The notes under the pieces were generated by a model, which was not told the origin of the DNA, ran no database searches, and saw only the letters and a program-made list of their open reading frames with translations. The translations under genes were made by a program, and so were the position numbers. From assembly GCF_027938815.1 (NCBI RefSeq), contig NZ_CP115913.1:2390001-2454000 (forward strand): a stretch of 64,000 nt of DNA, in the 5' to 3' direction. Positions 54,471-61,908 of this stretch are shown here, one piece after another (within the stretch, counting starts at the first letter, position 1; the number at the start of each line of letters is the position of its first letter). The stretch comes from Oceanirhabdus sp. W0125-5 (GTDB lineage: Bacteria; Bacillota; Clostridia; Clostridiales; Clostridiaceae).

Positions 54471-55343
54471 ATGAAATGGTTAGAGAGACTTTCGAGTTGT
54501 ATTGATTATATTGAAGAGAATTTAAAAGGTGATATTGAGCTTGAGGAGTTAGCGAGAAGATCGTGTTTATCTAAGAATTATTTTTGCAGAATGTTTCAGT
54601 ATGTTACTGATATTCCTTTTAATGAATATGTAAGGAAGAGAAGAATGACCTTAGCGGCAAAAGAATTGATTAATAGTGATACAAAGATAATTGACTTGGC
54701 TTTGAGTTATGGATATTCTTCTTCTGAAGCTTTCTCAAGAGCATTTAAACAAATTCATGGATTTTCACCTAAAGATGCTCGGGTAAATAAACCTACATTA
54801 AAAGCATATCTTCCATTATCCTTTCAAATACAAATAAAAGGAGATATTGAGATGAATTACAAGATTGTTAAAAGAGACAGATTTCAAGTGGTTGGTGTGA
54901 GTAAAGAATTTAACACAAATGATGGTAGTAACTTTAAAGAAATACCAGAGTTTTGGAGGAAATTTAACTGTGGTGAGTTGAATGAAATAAATTGTGAACA
55001 GTTGAATGATTATAATTCAAAGCAAGAAATATATGGTATATGTTTACCAAAGGATGATGGTAAAGGTGATACAATTGATTACATGATTGCAGTACCTTAT
55101 AATGGGAAAGAAATTAATGGGAAACTAGAAGTGAAGGAAATTCCTGAAGCAACCTGGGCTGTATTTAAAAGTATTGGACCACTTCCTGAAACATTACAGA
55201 AAACTATTAAGAGAGTTTTTACAGAATGGTTACCTGCAACTAAATACGAAATAGCGGGAATTGCAGATATGGAAGTATATCCTTATGGGGATGTTAATAG
55301 TGAGGATTATGAGTGTGAGTTGTGGGTGGCGGTAAAAGAGTAA
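54471..55343 (+). CDS. AraC-family regulator with GyrI-like effector domain
   Basis: This 290-residue protein has two N-terminal helix-turn-helix motifs (LEELARRSCLSKNYFCRMF and IIDLALSYGYSSSEAFSRAFK, with the family end HGFSPKDAR at about 100) followed by a GyrI/AraC-effector-binding domain (about 125-290, MNYKIVKRDRFQVVGVSKEF...ATWAVFKSIGPLPE). This is the Rob-like order; such proteins bind small hydrophobic or toxic compounds and switch on efflux or detoxification genes. The TAA stop shares its two As with the first heptamer of repeat copy H. Confidence 0.92.
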   Translation: MKWLERLSSCIDYIEENLKGDIELEELARRSCLSKNYFCRMFQYVTDIPFNEYVRKRRMTLAAKELINSDTKIIDLALSYGYSSSEAFSRAFKQIHGFSPKDARVNKPTLKAYLPLSFQIQIKGDIEMNYKIVKRDRFQVVGVSKEFNTNDGSNFKEIPEFWRKFNCGELNEINCEQLNDYNSKQEIYGICLPKDDGKGDTIDYMIAVPYNGKEINGKLEVKEIPEATWAVFKSIGPLPETLQKTIKRVFTEWLPATKYEIAGIADMEVYPYGDVNSEDYECELWVAVKE

Positions 55344-55509
55344 TGTATAATTGATAATGTAGAATGGAGAATGATGGACATTTCTCTTCGAGAAATTTTA
55401 ATCTTGTTGTTGATTAAGAAAGGGTTACTCGTTTCATTTAGAATGAAACATTGTGTTTTAAATATATGGATTTTTCTAAAGTGAGATGATTAAAAATAGG
55501 TTCTGAATT
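55342..55509. repeat. heptad-ended hairpin repeat, copy H (variant with different right side)
   Basis: The heptamers AATGTAT, AATTGAT, AATGTAG, AATGGAG and AATGATGGAC are followed by hairpin 1 ATTTCTC/GAGAAAT, TTACTC and GTTTCATT/AATGAAAC. After TTGTGTTTTAAA the sequence changes to ATGGATTTTTCTAAA...GATTAAAAA.AGGTTCTG, shared with copy I but not with the full-length copies. It runs into the ribosome site of the VOC gene. Confidence 0.78.
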
Positions 55510-55521
55510 AGGGAGGAGAGA

Positions 55522-55935
55522 ATGGTGATATCAAAACAATCAATATTCAAAAACATAGACTGTGTGCAGTTTTATATTCCTAATTTACAGGATGGATTAG
55601 AATATTATTGTAAAAACCTTGGATTAAGAATTATATGGAGAACTGATTCGGCGATAGGTCTTGGTATGAGCGAAGGAATAACGGAAGTTGTAATTCAAAA
55701 TGAGCGTAAGACACAAGAGATTGATATTAAAGTAGAATCAGTAATAGACACAATAGCAGAAATAAAAAAAGCAGGTGGAGAAATTATTTGTGGACCTTTT
55801 GATATAAAAATAGGAAAATGTGCTGTTGTTAAAGATCCTTGGGGTAATCAATATGTAATATTAGATGCTACAAAAGGCACTTTTATTACTGACCATGAGG
55901 GGAATATTATTGGACAAAGTAACACCGCGATTTAG
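55522..55935 (+). CDS. VOC-superfamily (glyoxalase/bleomycin-resistance-like) protein
   Basis: This 137-residue protein has paired beta-alpha-beta-beta-beta modules: IDCVQFYIPNLQDGLEYYCKNLGLRIIWR at the start and the closing KDPWGNQYVILD. The metal-ligand pattern is incomplete compared with true glyoxalase I, so function is open (dioxygenase, lyase, or drug binding). It has a strong GGGAGGAG ribosome site that abuts repeat copy H. Repeat copy I lies on the other side. Both copies share the unusual right side, so the gene sits between sister repeats and may have been duplicated or inserted with them. Confidence 0.82.
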   Translation: MVISKQSIFKNIDCVQFYIPNLQDGLEYYCKNLGLRIIWRTDSAIGLGMSEGITEVVIQNERKTQEIDIKVESVIDTIAEIKKAGGEIICGPFDIKIGKCAVVKDPWGNQYVILDATKGTFITDHEGNIIGQSNTAI

Positions 55936-56008
55936 AGTAGAGATTAAGACTATAAAATAAAGCATACTATAAGAATTTATCACTCAGAGTGGATAGCGAT
56001 GAAAGAAT

Positions 56009-56198
56009 AATGGATAATGGATAATGTAGAATGGAGAATGATGGACATTTCTCTACGAGAAATTTTAATTTTACTGTTCAGGGAAAAGAGTGTGTTACTC
56101 GTTTCATTAAGAATGAAACATTGTATTTAAAAACATGGATTTTTCTAAATTCAAATCATTAAAAAAGGTTCTGGCACTGTTCAGAATCTTTTTTTTAT
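56009..56198. repeat. heptad-ended hairpin repeat, copy I (variant with terminator-like right end)
   Basis: The heptamers AATGGAT, AATGGAT, AATGTAG, AATGGAG and AATGATGGAC are followed by hairpin 1 ATTTCTC/GAGAAAT, TTACTC and GTTTCATT/AATGAAAC. Then comes the variant right side ATGGATTTTTCTAAA...ATTAAAAAAGG, ending in GGTTCTG/CAGAATC plus eight Ts. Together with 55936-56008 and 56199-56368 it fills the noncoding gap between the VOC gene and the next small gene. Confidence 0.8.
56167..56198 (+). terminator. terminator at the end of repeat copy I
   Basis: GGTTCTG (56167-56173) pairs with CAGAATC (about 56182-56188, one wobble), followed by eight Ts. Confidence 0.75.
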
Positions 56199-56368
56199 CA
56201 ACAAAAACAGAGATTTATTTGATTGTTTATTAGTGAAACGTTGTATATGGATTATAATATTAATTATTTGAAGTAATTACAAAATTTACGTATAATTAAA
56301 TAGATATAATCATTTGAATAGGAATATCTTTGAATTGTGTTATTTTAATTTTAATATAGGAGGAAATA

Positions 56369-56545
56369 ATGTTAGAAGTAGTTTTAATTGTATTAATTAT
56401 ATTGGTTATTTATAATATTGTGGTTTATATTCCTAATAAATTAAAAGAGCAGGAAGAAAGAATATCATTACATTTTAAGGAGTTATATATTAGATTGAAT
56501 AAGATTGAAAAAATATTAGAGGATAACAATAAAAAAGAGTTTTAG
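56369..56545 (+). CDS. small single-pass membrane protein
   Basis: This 58-residue frame begins at ATG 56369 with a strong ATAGGAGGA ribosome site. An N-terminal membrane helix (LEVVLIVLIILVIYNIVVYI, about 2-21) is followed by a charged helix (LKEQEERISLHFKELYIRLNKIEKILED) with coiled-coil-like heptad spacing. The next gene (GNAT) starts 33 bp later, so the two may be co-transcribed. Function is unknown; phage-holin-like or scaffold-type small proteins have similar layouts, but nothing here decides. Confidence 0.7.
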   Translation: MLEVVLIVLIILVIYNIVVYIPNKLKEQEERISLHFKELYIRLNKIEKILEDNNKKEF

Positions 56546-56578
56546 TACATACTATAAGAAAAATTTTGAGGTGAAATA

Positions 56579-57061
56579 ATGGGGAATATAATTGTAGAAA
56601 AAATCAATAAAGATGATGTTAATGAACAATTAATTCAACAGTTAGCAAAAGTGCTAACCTTTGAAGAACCAGAAAACTTTACAAGTTGTATTAAATGGTG
56701 GAATGAATGGTTTACAGATAAAATTCCTGGAGAAAAAATCACAATAATAGCAAAAGAAAAAAATCAAGTTATAGGGCTTACAAGGTTTTGGAAAACACCA
56801 TTTTGCTATAATAAATGGTTAATAGAAGGATTAGAAGTAATTCCACCTAAAAGAAGAAGCGGGGTGGGTAAAGCTATTATTAAATATGGGATATCGCTTC
56901 TGAATGATGTAACAGATGAAAAAGTATATGTTCATATTTCTAATAAAAATATACCATCAATAAAACTTCATGAAAGCATTGGTTTCAAAAAAATAAGCAA
57001 TGGTTCAATAAATAGTTTTGGTGATTATCGAGAACATATAGATGAATATTTATTAGATTAA
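56579..57061 (+). CDS. GNAT-family N-acetyltransferase
   Basis: This 160-residue protein has the GNAT core: beta strands around KITIIAKEKNQVIGLTRFW, the acetyl-CoA loop in LEVIPPKRRSGVGKAIIKYGI (R/Q-x-x-G-x-G/A pattern), and VYVHISNKNIPSIKLHESIGFKKI. The substrate cannot be predicted. The start ATG follows GAGGTGA. It probably shares a transcript with the small membrane gene upstream. Confidence 0.88.
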   Translation: MGNIIVEKINKDDVNEQLIQQLAKVLTFEEPENFTSCIKWWNEWFTDKIPGEKITIIAKEKNQVIGLTRFWKTPFCYNKWLIEGLEVIPPKRRSGVGKAIIKYGISLLNDVTDEKVYVHISNKNIPSIKLHESIGFKKISNGSINSFGDYREHIDEYLLD

Positions 57062-57165
57062 TTTAAAAAAATAGAGATGAATTTCGTAATATATTTGTTT
57101 TATGCGATAAAGAAAAGATAAGATATACAATGTAATGATAGAATATTATCAGGAGGAAATTACAT

Positions 57166-58095
57166 ATGTCTAAGAAAATCAAGTTACTAGTTTTATTAAT
57201 TCCGTTATTAGTATTTTTTTCTACTTTATTAATGATAAATTTTTTTGATAAGAATCCTCAAAAATATAAAAATTCTGATGATGTTAATTTACTAGATGAA
57301 AAAACTAGAACAAAAATTATTAAAAAATATGGTTTGAATACGCCATCAAATAATAAATTATCAAATACTACATCTGATATTGGTTATTCCTATAATAATA
57401 AGTCTAAGCATAAATCTTCATCCGAAAATAAAGAAACAAACTCTTCTAAAGGTAATGCTATTATTGAAAATAAAGAAATCAATTTTTTATTTTATGATGA
57501 AGTATCAAACAATAAGATAATAAATTTGACTTTTAATAGACACTTTGATGGACAAAGAGTCGAAAGAATTGATTTATTTCAAAATGACGTGTTTGTCACT
57601 GACCGAGTTTCATTAACTATAAATAGTATAAGTGGTAATAAATTAATAATTGTACTAAATGAGTATGTAGAAGAGTTTAATAGTATTTGTATTTACAACA
57701 GTAATAATGAACCTATTTTTCTAAACGTAGGTCAATATAATTTTGAAAAATATAACAAGAATGATTTTGTAAGTCATGAAGATACATTTAAACTTACTAG
57801 TTTTCATACTAAAGATATGTTAAATTCTTTTGAAGGTGTTTTCGAAATAATAGGCAGTGGAGATTATCAAATTAAAACATATATTCCTAAAAAACTTAAA
57901 GATATGAATATTTTAAAAGAAGTTATAAGCACTTCAGATAATGAGTATGTTTATAAGTGTTCTATTGACAAAGAATACTATTATAAAAACAATTTAAAAA
58001 CAATCAACTTTGAAACTTTGTTTTATCATGTATCCAATGAGAATATAGATATTAAGTATAAGTTTTTAGAAATCAATATTATCCTTGAAATTTAA
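57166..58095 (+). CDS. membrane-anchored or secreted protein of unknown function
   Basis: This 309-residue protein has an N-terminal hydrophobic segment (about 5-27) without a lipobox, followed by a Ser/Asn/Lys-rich linker (about 55-100) and a beta-strand-rich extracytoplasmic part (about 105-309). Two Ig-like or repeat modules are possible (INLTFNRHFDGQRVERIDLF and FEGVFEIIGSGDYQIK), but no family is recognised. A GGAGGAAA ribosome site precedes it. It is more AT-rich than its neighbours, and no terminator was seen before repeat copy J. Confidence 0.65.
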   Translation: MSKKIKLLVLLIPLLVFFSTLLMINFFDKNPQKYKNSDDVNLLDEKTRTKIIKKYGLNTPSNNKLSNTTSDIGYSYNNKSKHKSSSENKETNSSKGNAIIENKEINFLFYDEVSNNKIINLTFNRHFDGQRVERIDLFQNDVFVTDRVSLTINSISGNKLIIVLNEYVEEFNSICIYNSNNEPIFLNVGQYNFEKYNKNDFVSHEDTFKLTSFHTKDMLNSFEGVFEIIGSGDYQIKTYIPKKLKDMNILKEVISTSDNEYVYKCSIDKEYYYKNNLKTINFETLFYHVSNENIDIKYKFLEINIILEI

Positions 58096-58207
58096 AAATT
58101 ACAAAAAGATACTGATATAGTAATTAGATACAGAAGCAAATGTATCATAATAAATGAGTTTTATAATACAAAAGAAAGTTAATGGATTTGAATAAAGAGA
58201 ACGGACG

Positions 58208-58326
58208 ATATTTTATCCAAGATAAAATAAGTATAATCTTTCTATTCTAAAGACAAATAAAATATAGTTTCAGCCGTAAAGCTGAAACGTCCATCGTTGT
58301 CCACTGTCCACTTTCAACTGTCAACT
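58208..58326. repeat. heptad-ended hairpin repeat, copy J (right half, variant heptamers)
   Basis: It starts at ATATTTTATCC/GATAAAAT, then AAGTATA, TTCTAAAGACAAATAAAATATAG, the right hairpin GTTTCAGC/GCTGAAAC and CGTCCATCGTT, and heptamers GTCCACT, GTCCACT, TTCAACT, GTCAACT. Both strands of the right hairpin differ from other copies (CAG/CTG against CTG/CAG). The left half is absent. It ends at the tRNA operon terminator. Confidence 0.82.
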
Positions 58327-58359
58327 AAAAAAACATCTGATGAATATCAGATGTTTTTT
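58327..58359. terminator. bidirectional terminator of the tRNA operon
   Basis: CATCTGAT (58334-58341) and ATCAGATG (58346-58353), with an A run on the left and a T run on the right, so it works on both strands. It ends the minus-strand tRNA transcript. Confidence 0.9.
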
Positions 58360-58363
58360 GAAA

Positions 58364-58448
58364 TGGTGGGCGAAGATGGATTCGAACCATCGAAACGAAA
58401 CGTAACAGATTTACAGTCTGCCCCCTTTGGCCACTCGGGAACTCGCCC
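58364..58448 (-). tRNA. tRNA-Tyr (GTA)
   Basis: An 85-base class II tRNA on the minus strand with an encoded CCA. The anticodon loop CTGTAAA gives GTA. The acceptor stem GGGCGAG pairs with TTCGCCC (one G-U), and there is a long variable arm. Confidence 0.96.
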
Positions 58449-58453
58449 AAATT

Positions 58454-58529
58454 TGGTGGGAACAACAGGGATCGAACCTGTGACCCCCTGCTTGTAAGGC
58501 AGGTGCTCTCCCAGCTGAGCTATGCTCCC
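58454..58529 (-). tRNA. tRNA-Val (TAC), copy 1
   Basis: A 76-base tRNA with encoded CCA; the anticodon loop CTTACAA gives TAC. The acceptor GGGAGCA pairs with TGTTCCC. It appears identical to the second copy at 58652. Confidence 0.96.
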
Positions 58530-58558
58530 AAATTTGTGTTTGTTATTATTAAATTAAA

Positions 58559-58635
58559 TGGCGACCCAGAAGGGACTCGAACCCTCGACCTCCGGCGTGA
58601 CAGGCCGGCACTCTAACCAACTGAGCCACTGGGCC
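58559..58635 (-). tRNA. tRNA-Asp (GTC)
   Basis: A 77-base tRNA with encoded CCA; the anticodon loop CTGTCAC gives GTC, and the discriminator is G as expected for aspartate. The acceptor GGCCCAG pairs with CTGGGTC. Confidence 0.96.
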
Positions 58636-58651
58636 ATTTTTTTATTTAATG

Positions 58652-58727
58652 TGGTGGGAACAACAGGGATCGAACCTGTGACCCCCTGCTTGTAAGGCAG
58701 GTGCTCTCCCAGCTGAGCTATGCTCCC
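58652..58727 (-). tRNA. tRNA-Val (TAC), copy 2
   Basis: Same sequence as the copy at 58454-58529: anticodon TAC, encoded CCA. It lies between tRNA-Glu and tRNA-Asp. Confidence 0.96.
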
Positions 58728-58732
58728 ACATT

Positions 58733-58807
58733 TGGTGACCCATAGGGGAATCGAACCCCTGTTACCGCCGTGAAAGGGCGGTGTCTTAACCGCTTGACCA
58801 ATGGGCC
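58733..58807 (-). tRNA. tRNA-Glu (TTC)
   Basis: A 75-base tRNA with encoded CCA; the anticodon loop CTTTCAC gives TTC. The acceptor GGCCCAT pairs with ATGGGTC. It is the first tRNA of the operon. Confidence 0.96.
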
Positions 58808-58824
58808 TTGCTTGGTGCTATATA

Positions 58825-58853
58825 AATATAACACGCACGAATAAAAAGTGCAA
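58825..58853 (-). promoter_or_regulatory. promoter of the tRNA operon
   Basis: On the minus strand TTGCAC (58853-58848), a 17-base spacer, and TATATT (58830-58825), just upstream of tRNA-Glu. Confidence 0.7.
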
Positions 58854-59022
58854 GAGATTTTAGAACTAAAATCAGAAAATATTTTTAGATATCTCTCTTT
58901 TGCTATTGAATACTCTAAATAATTACCAATGTTTATGAAAAGAATTATTGTACTTGAAGCCTACTTAATAATCTACTATTATAGATATATAAAATTATTT
59001 ATTATAGACAGGGGAAAAGTGA

Positions 59023-59166
59023 TTGAAAAGAAAAAATGTAACTTTAATATTGTTAAGTTTAATATTGTTGATTATTATGATTTTTGATTTTCATTATAAA
59101 TATGATGTAAAGAAAAAAGTAGGAAGAATAAGTATTAATCATAATAACGGTAATAATCTAGATTAA
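59023..59166 (+). CDS. small single-pass membrane protein upstream of clpS
   Basis: A 47-codon frame starts at TTG 59023 with AGGGG eight bases upstream and stops at TAA 59164. It has a membrane helix (VTLILLSLILLIIMIFDF, about 5-22) and a basic then Asn-rich tail (KYDVKKKVGRIS, NHNNGNN). It ends 15 bp before clpS and shares its strand. It is too short for most gene callers; coding is supported by the ribosome site, the helix and the tight spacing only. Confidence 0.5.
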   Translation: MKRKNVTLILLSLILLIIMIFDFHYKYDVKKKVGRISINHNNGNNLD

Positions 59167-59181
59167 AATGGAGTGAGTAGT

Positions 59182-59481
59182 ATGAACGAATGCGGAAATG
59201 TTAAAAGTAAAAGTGATATTAAGATAAAAATGCCTAAGAAATACAAGGTTATAATGCATAATGATGATTATACATCTATGGAATTTGTTATTGAAGTGCT
59301 GGTGCAGATATTTGGTAAAAGTGTACCAGAAGCTACAAATGTAATGTATGAGGTTCATGAAAAAGGACAAGGAATAGCGGGAATATACAGTTTTGATATT
59401 GCAAAAACAAAACAATTAGAAGCAATGAGCATTGCTGAAAGTGAAGGATTCCCATTCAATTTAACTATAGAAGAGGAGTAG
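59182..59481 (+). CDS. clpS: ATP-dependent Clp protease adaptor ClpS
   Basis: This 99-residue adaptor binds N-degron substrates and hands them to ClpA. It has the conserved substrate-pocket segment KVIMHNDDYTSMEFVIEVL and the ClpA-contact region VHEKGQGIAGIYSFDIAKTK. The start is ATG at 59182 after GGAG; a GTG at 59173 overlaps that site. The very short N-terminal tail (about 15 residues before the core) is still enough to enter the ClpA pore. It is followed four bases later by clpA. Confidence 0.94.
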   Translation: MNECGNVKSKSDIKIKMPKKYKVIMHNDDYTSMEFVIEVLVQIFGKSVPEATNVMYEVHEKGQGIAGIYSFDIAKTKQLEAMSIAESEGFPFNLTIEEE

Positions 59482-59485
59482 GAAG

Positions 59486-61774
59486 ATGAAATTAGACGAA
59501 ACTTTAAATAAGATATTGGTTGCTGCATATAGTGAAGCAAAAATGGGTAAGCATAAATATATTACTCCTGAACACATTCTATATTCAGTGTTAGGGTTTG
59601 AACATGGAAAGAGATTTATGAGTGACTGTGGTGTGAATTCCAAGGAACTTACAGAAGATTTGAGAGAATTTTTAGAGACTGAAATAGAAGGAAATTATGA
59701 AGAAGAACCAATTCAAACTTATGGAACTAATGAGATGTTTAATGCTGCAGCTACTCAGGTGATTGCATCTGCAAGGGAGGTAATAGAACTTAAGGATGTA
59801 ATAGTTGCAATTTATGATCTTGAAGAGTCATATGCAAGTTATTTTATAAAAAAACAAGGTATAGAACGCTTAGATATTTTAAGAACTAATACAAAAACCG
59901 AAAAAATTCAAAAAGAAAAAGAAGATATAAAAGAAATTAAAAATAAATCAATAAATGATTATGCAGTTTGTTTGAATGATAAATATAAAGAAGGCAAGAT
60001 ATCAAAGATTATTGGTAGAGAAGAAGAGATTAAAAGAACTGTACAAATACTTTTGAGAAAAAGAAAGAATAATCCAATTCATGTTGGTGAAGCTGGAGTA
60101 GGTAAAACTTCTATAGTTCATGGAATAGTACAGAAAATAGAAGAGGGAGAAATAAATGAAAGTCTAAAAAATGGTAAGATATTCAGTTTAGACATGGGAG
60201 CAATTTTAGCTGGTACTAAGTATAGGGGTGATTTTGAAGAAAGGTTTAAAAATCTCCTTAATGAGATAGCTAAGTATGATAATCCAATTGTATATATTGA
60301 TGAAATTCATACAATAATTGGAGCAGGGGCTATATCAGGAGGTACAATGGATGCTTCAAATATGTTGAGTAGTTACCTTGAAGAGGGGCATATAAAATTT
60401 ATAGGGAGCACAACTTATGCTGAATACAATAAATATATAGCTAAGAATTCTATGCTTTATAGAAGATTTCAGAAGATTGATGTAGTAGAACCATCTAAAG
60501 ATGAAACTGTAAAAATTGTTAATGGTGTTAAGAAGGAATATGAAAATTTTCATAATGTAGAGTATAGTAATGAGGCAATAGCTAACATCATTGAGTTATC
60601 CGAGAGGTATATTAGAGATAAAAAGTTTCCAGATAAAGCAATCGATTTAATGGATGAGATTGGTTCGTATATTAAAATGGAAAAGTTAGATGAACAGATT
60701 TCTATCACGATTCAGGATGAAATAGAAGAAAATGAATCAGTTATAAAGGATTATACTTTTACTGAATTAAAAGAAGATGTCCCTAAAACGAATGAAAGGG
60801 TTTTAATTCATGGAACAGATGCTAAAAGAGTAATATCAAGAATGTTAGGAATACCACAAGAAAGTGTTGGAAAATCTAATTTAGATAAACTTAAATCCTT
60901 AAAAAGTGATCTTCAAAGTAAGATTTTCGGACAAAATAAAGCTATTGAGACTACTGTTGAAGCTATTAAAAGATCATATGCAGGGCTTAATGATGATAAC
61001 AAAGCAGTTGGAAATCTATTGTTTGTAGGACCAACAGGAGTAGGTAAAACAGAATTAGCAAAACAGATTTCAAAGCTAATGGATATGCAATTTTTAAGGT
61101 TTGATATGAGTGAATATCAAGAAAAACATTCAGTTGCCAGGTTAATTGGAGCACCTCCAGGGTATGTGGGTTATGAAGAAGGTGGACTTTTAACTGATAA
61201 AGTTAAGAATTCTCCTAGGAGTGTGGTTTTGCTTGATGAAATTGAAAAAGCTCATAGTGATATCTTTAATATACTTCTTCAGGTGATGGACTATGGAACT
61301 TTAACTGATAGTAGTGGGTCTGAGACAGATTTTAGAAATACTATAATAATTATGACTTCAAATGCAGGTGCTAAAGATATGGGTAAAGATAGAATTGGAT
61401 TTGGAGAGAGAACAATGGTTAATGATGCAGTGAATGATGAACTTAATAAACGTTTTTCACCTGAGTTTTTAAATAGACTTGACGATGTAATTATTTTTAA
61501 TCATCTTGGTGAGAATGAGGTGAAAAGTATTATTAATAAAATTTTCCATGAAATTAACCTTAAGCTTGTTAAAAAGGGCAAGAAAATTGAGATTGGAAAT
61601 GAAGGTATTGAATATATTATTAAAAATGCCTATTCTAAAAAGTATGGGGCTAGAGAAATTTATAGATATATAGATAAGAATGTTAAGAGTCTTTTAGTAG
61701 ATAAAATACTTTTTGATGAAGATGAACAAGAAGTTATTAATATTACTGTAGAAGATGGAAAATTATCAATATAA
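59486..61774 (+). CDS. clpA: ATP-dependent Clp protease ATP-binding subunit ClpA
   Basis: This 762-residue AAA+ unfoldase has an N-terminal Clp_N repeat domain (about 1-145) that binds ClpS, a first ATPase domain with GEAGVGKTS and YIDEIHTIIGAG, and a second with GPTGVGKTE and LLDEIEKAHSDIF. The ClpP-docking IGF tripeptide lies in DRIGFGER (about 636). There is no ClpB-type middle coiled coil and only a short linker, so this is ClpA rather than ClpC or ClpB. It forms an operon with clpS. The clpP gene is not in the window. Confidence 0.94.
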   Translation: MKLDETLNKILVAAYSEAKMGKHKYITPEHILYSVLGFEHGKRFMSDCGVNSKELTEDLREFLETEIEGNYEEEPIQTYGTNEMFNAAATQVIASAREVIELKDVIVAIYDLEESYASYFIKKQGIERLDILRTNTKTEKIQKEKEDIKEIKNKSINDYAVCLNDKYKEGKISKIIGREEEIKRTVQILLRKRKNNPIHVGEAGVGKTSIVHGIVQKIEEGEINESLKNGKIFSLDMGAILAGTKYRGDFEERFKNLLNEIAKYDNPIVYIDEIHTIIGAGAISGGTMDASNMLSSYLEEGHIKFIGSTTYAEYNKYIAKNSMLYRRFQKIDVVEPSKDETVKIVNGVKKEYENFHNVEYSNEAIANIIELSERYIRDKKFPDKAIDLMDEIGSYIKMEKLDEQISITIQDEIEENESVIKDYTFTELKEDVPKTNERVLIHGTDAKRVISRMLGIPQESVGKSNLDKLKSLKSDLQSKIFGQNKAIETTVEAIKRSYAGLNDDNKAVGNLLFVGPTGVGKTELAKQISKLMDMQFLRFDMSEYQEKHSVARLIGAPPGYVGYEEGGLLTDKVKNSPRSVVLLDEIEKAHSDIFNILLQVMDYGTLTDSSGSETDFRNTIIIMTSNAGAKDMGKDRIGFGERTMVNDAVNDELNKRFSPEFLNRLDDVIIFNHLGENEVKSIINKIFHEINLKLVKKGKKIEIGNEGIEYIIKNAYSKKYGAREIYRYIDKNVKSLLVDKILFDEDEQEVINITVEDGKLSI

Positions 61775-61908
61775 AATTATATTTTTATAAAATGAATTAA
61801 TCCTGTTACAAAGGTTCAACTATCTTAAATTAAGTGATATAATATAATTAATAATAATTATTTGATAGTAAAAATTTTAAAAACTTTTAACTAAGGAAGG
61901 GATAAATC

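Noticed and set aside
6164..58326. Repeats considered as a CRISPR array
   Set aside because: Copies are dispersed over 50 kb, each internally palindromic, with no regular spacers and no cas genes.
58297..58497. Plus-strand 66-codon frame across the tRNA region
   Set aside because: It is antisense to tRNA-Tyr and tRNA-Val and the terminator; not a gene.
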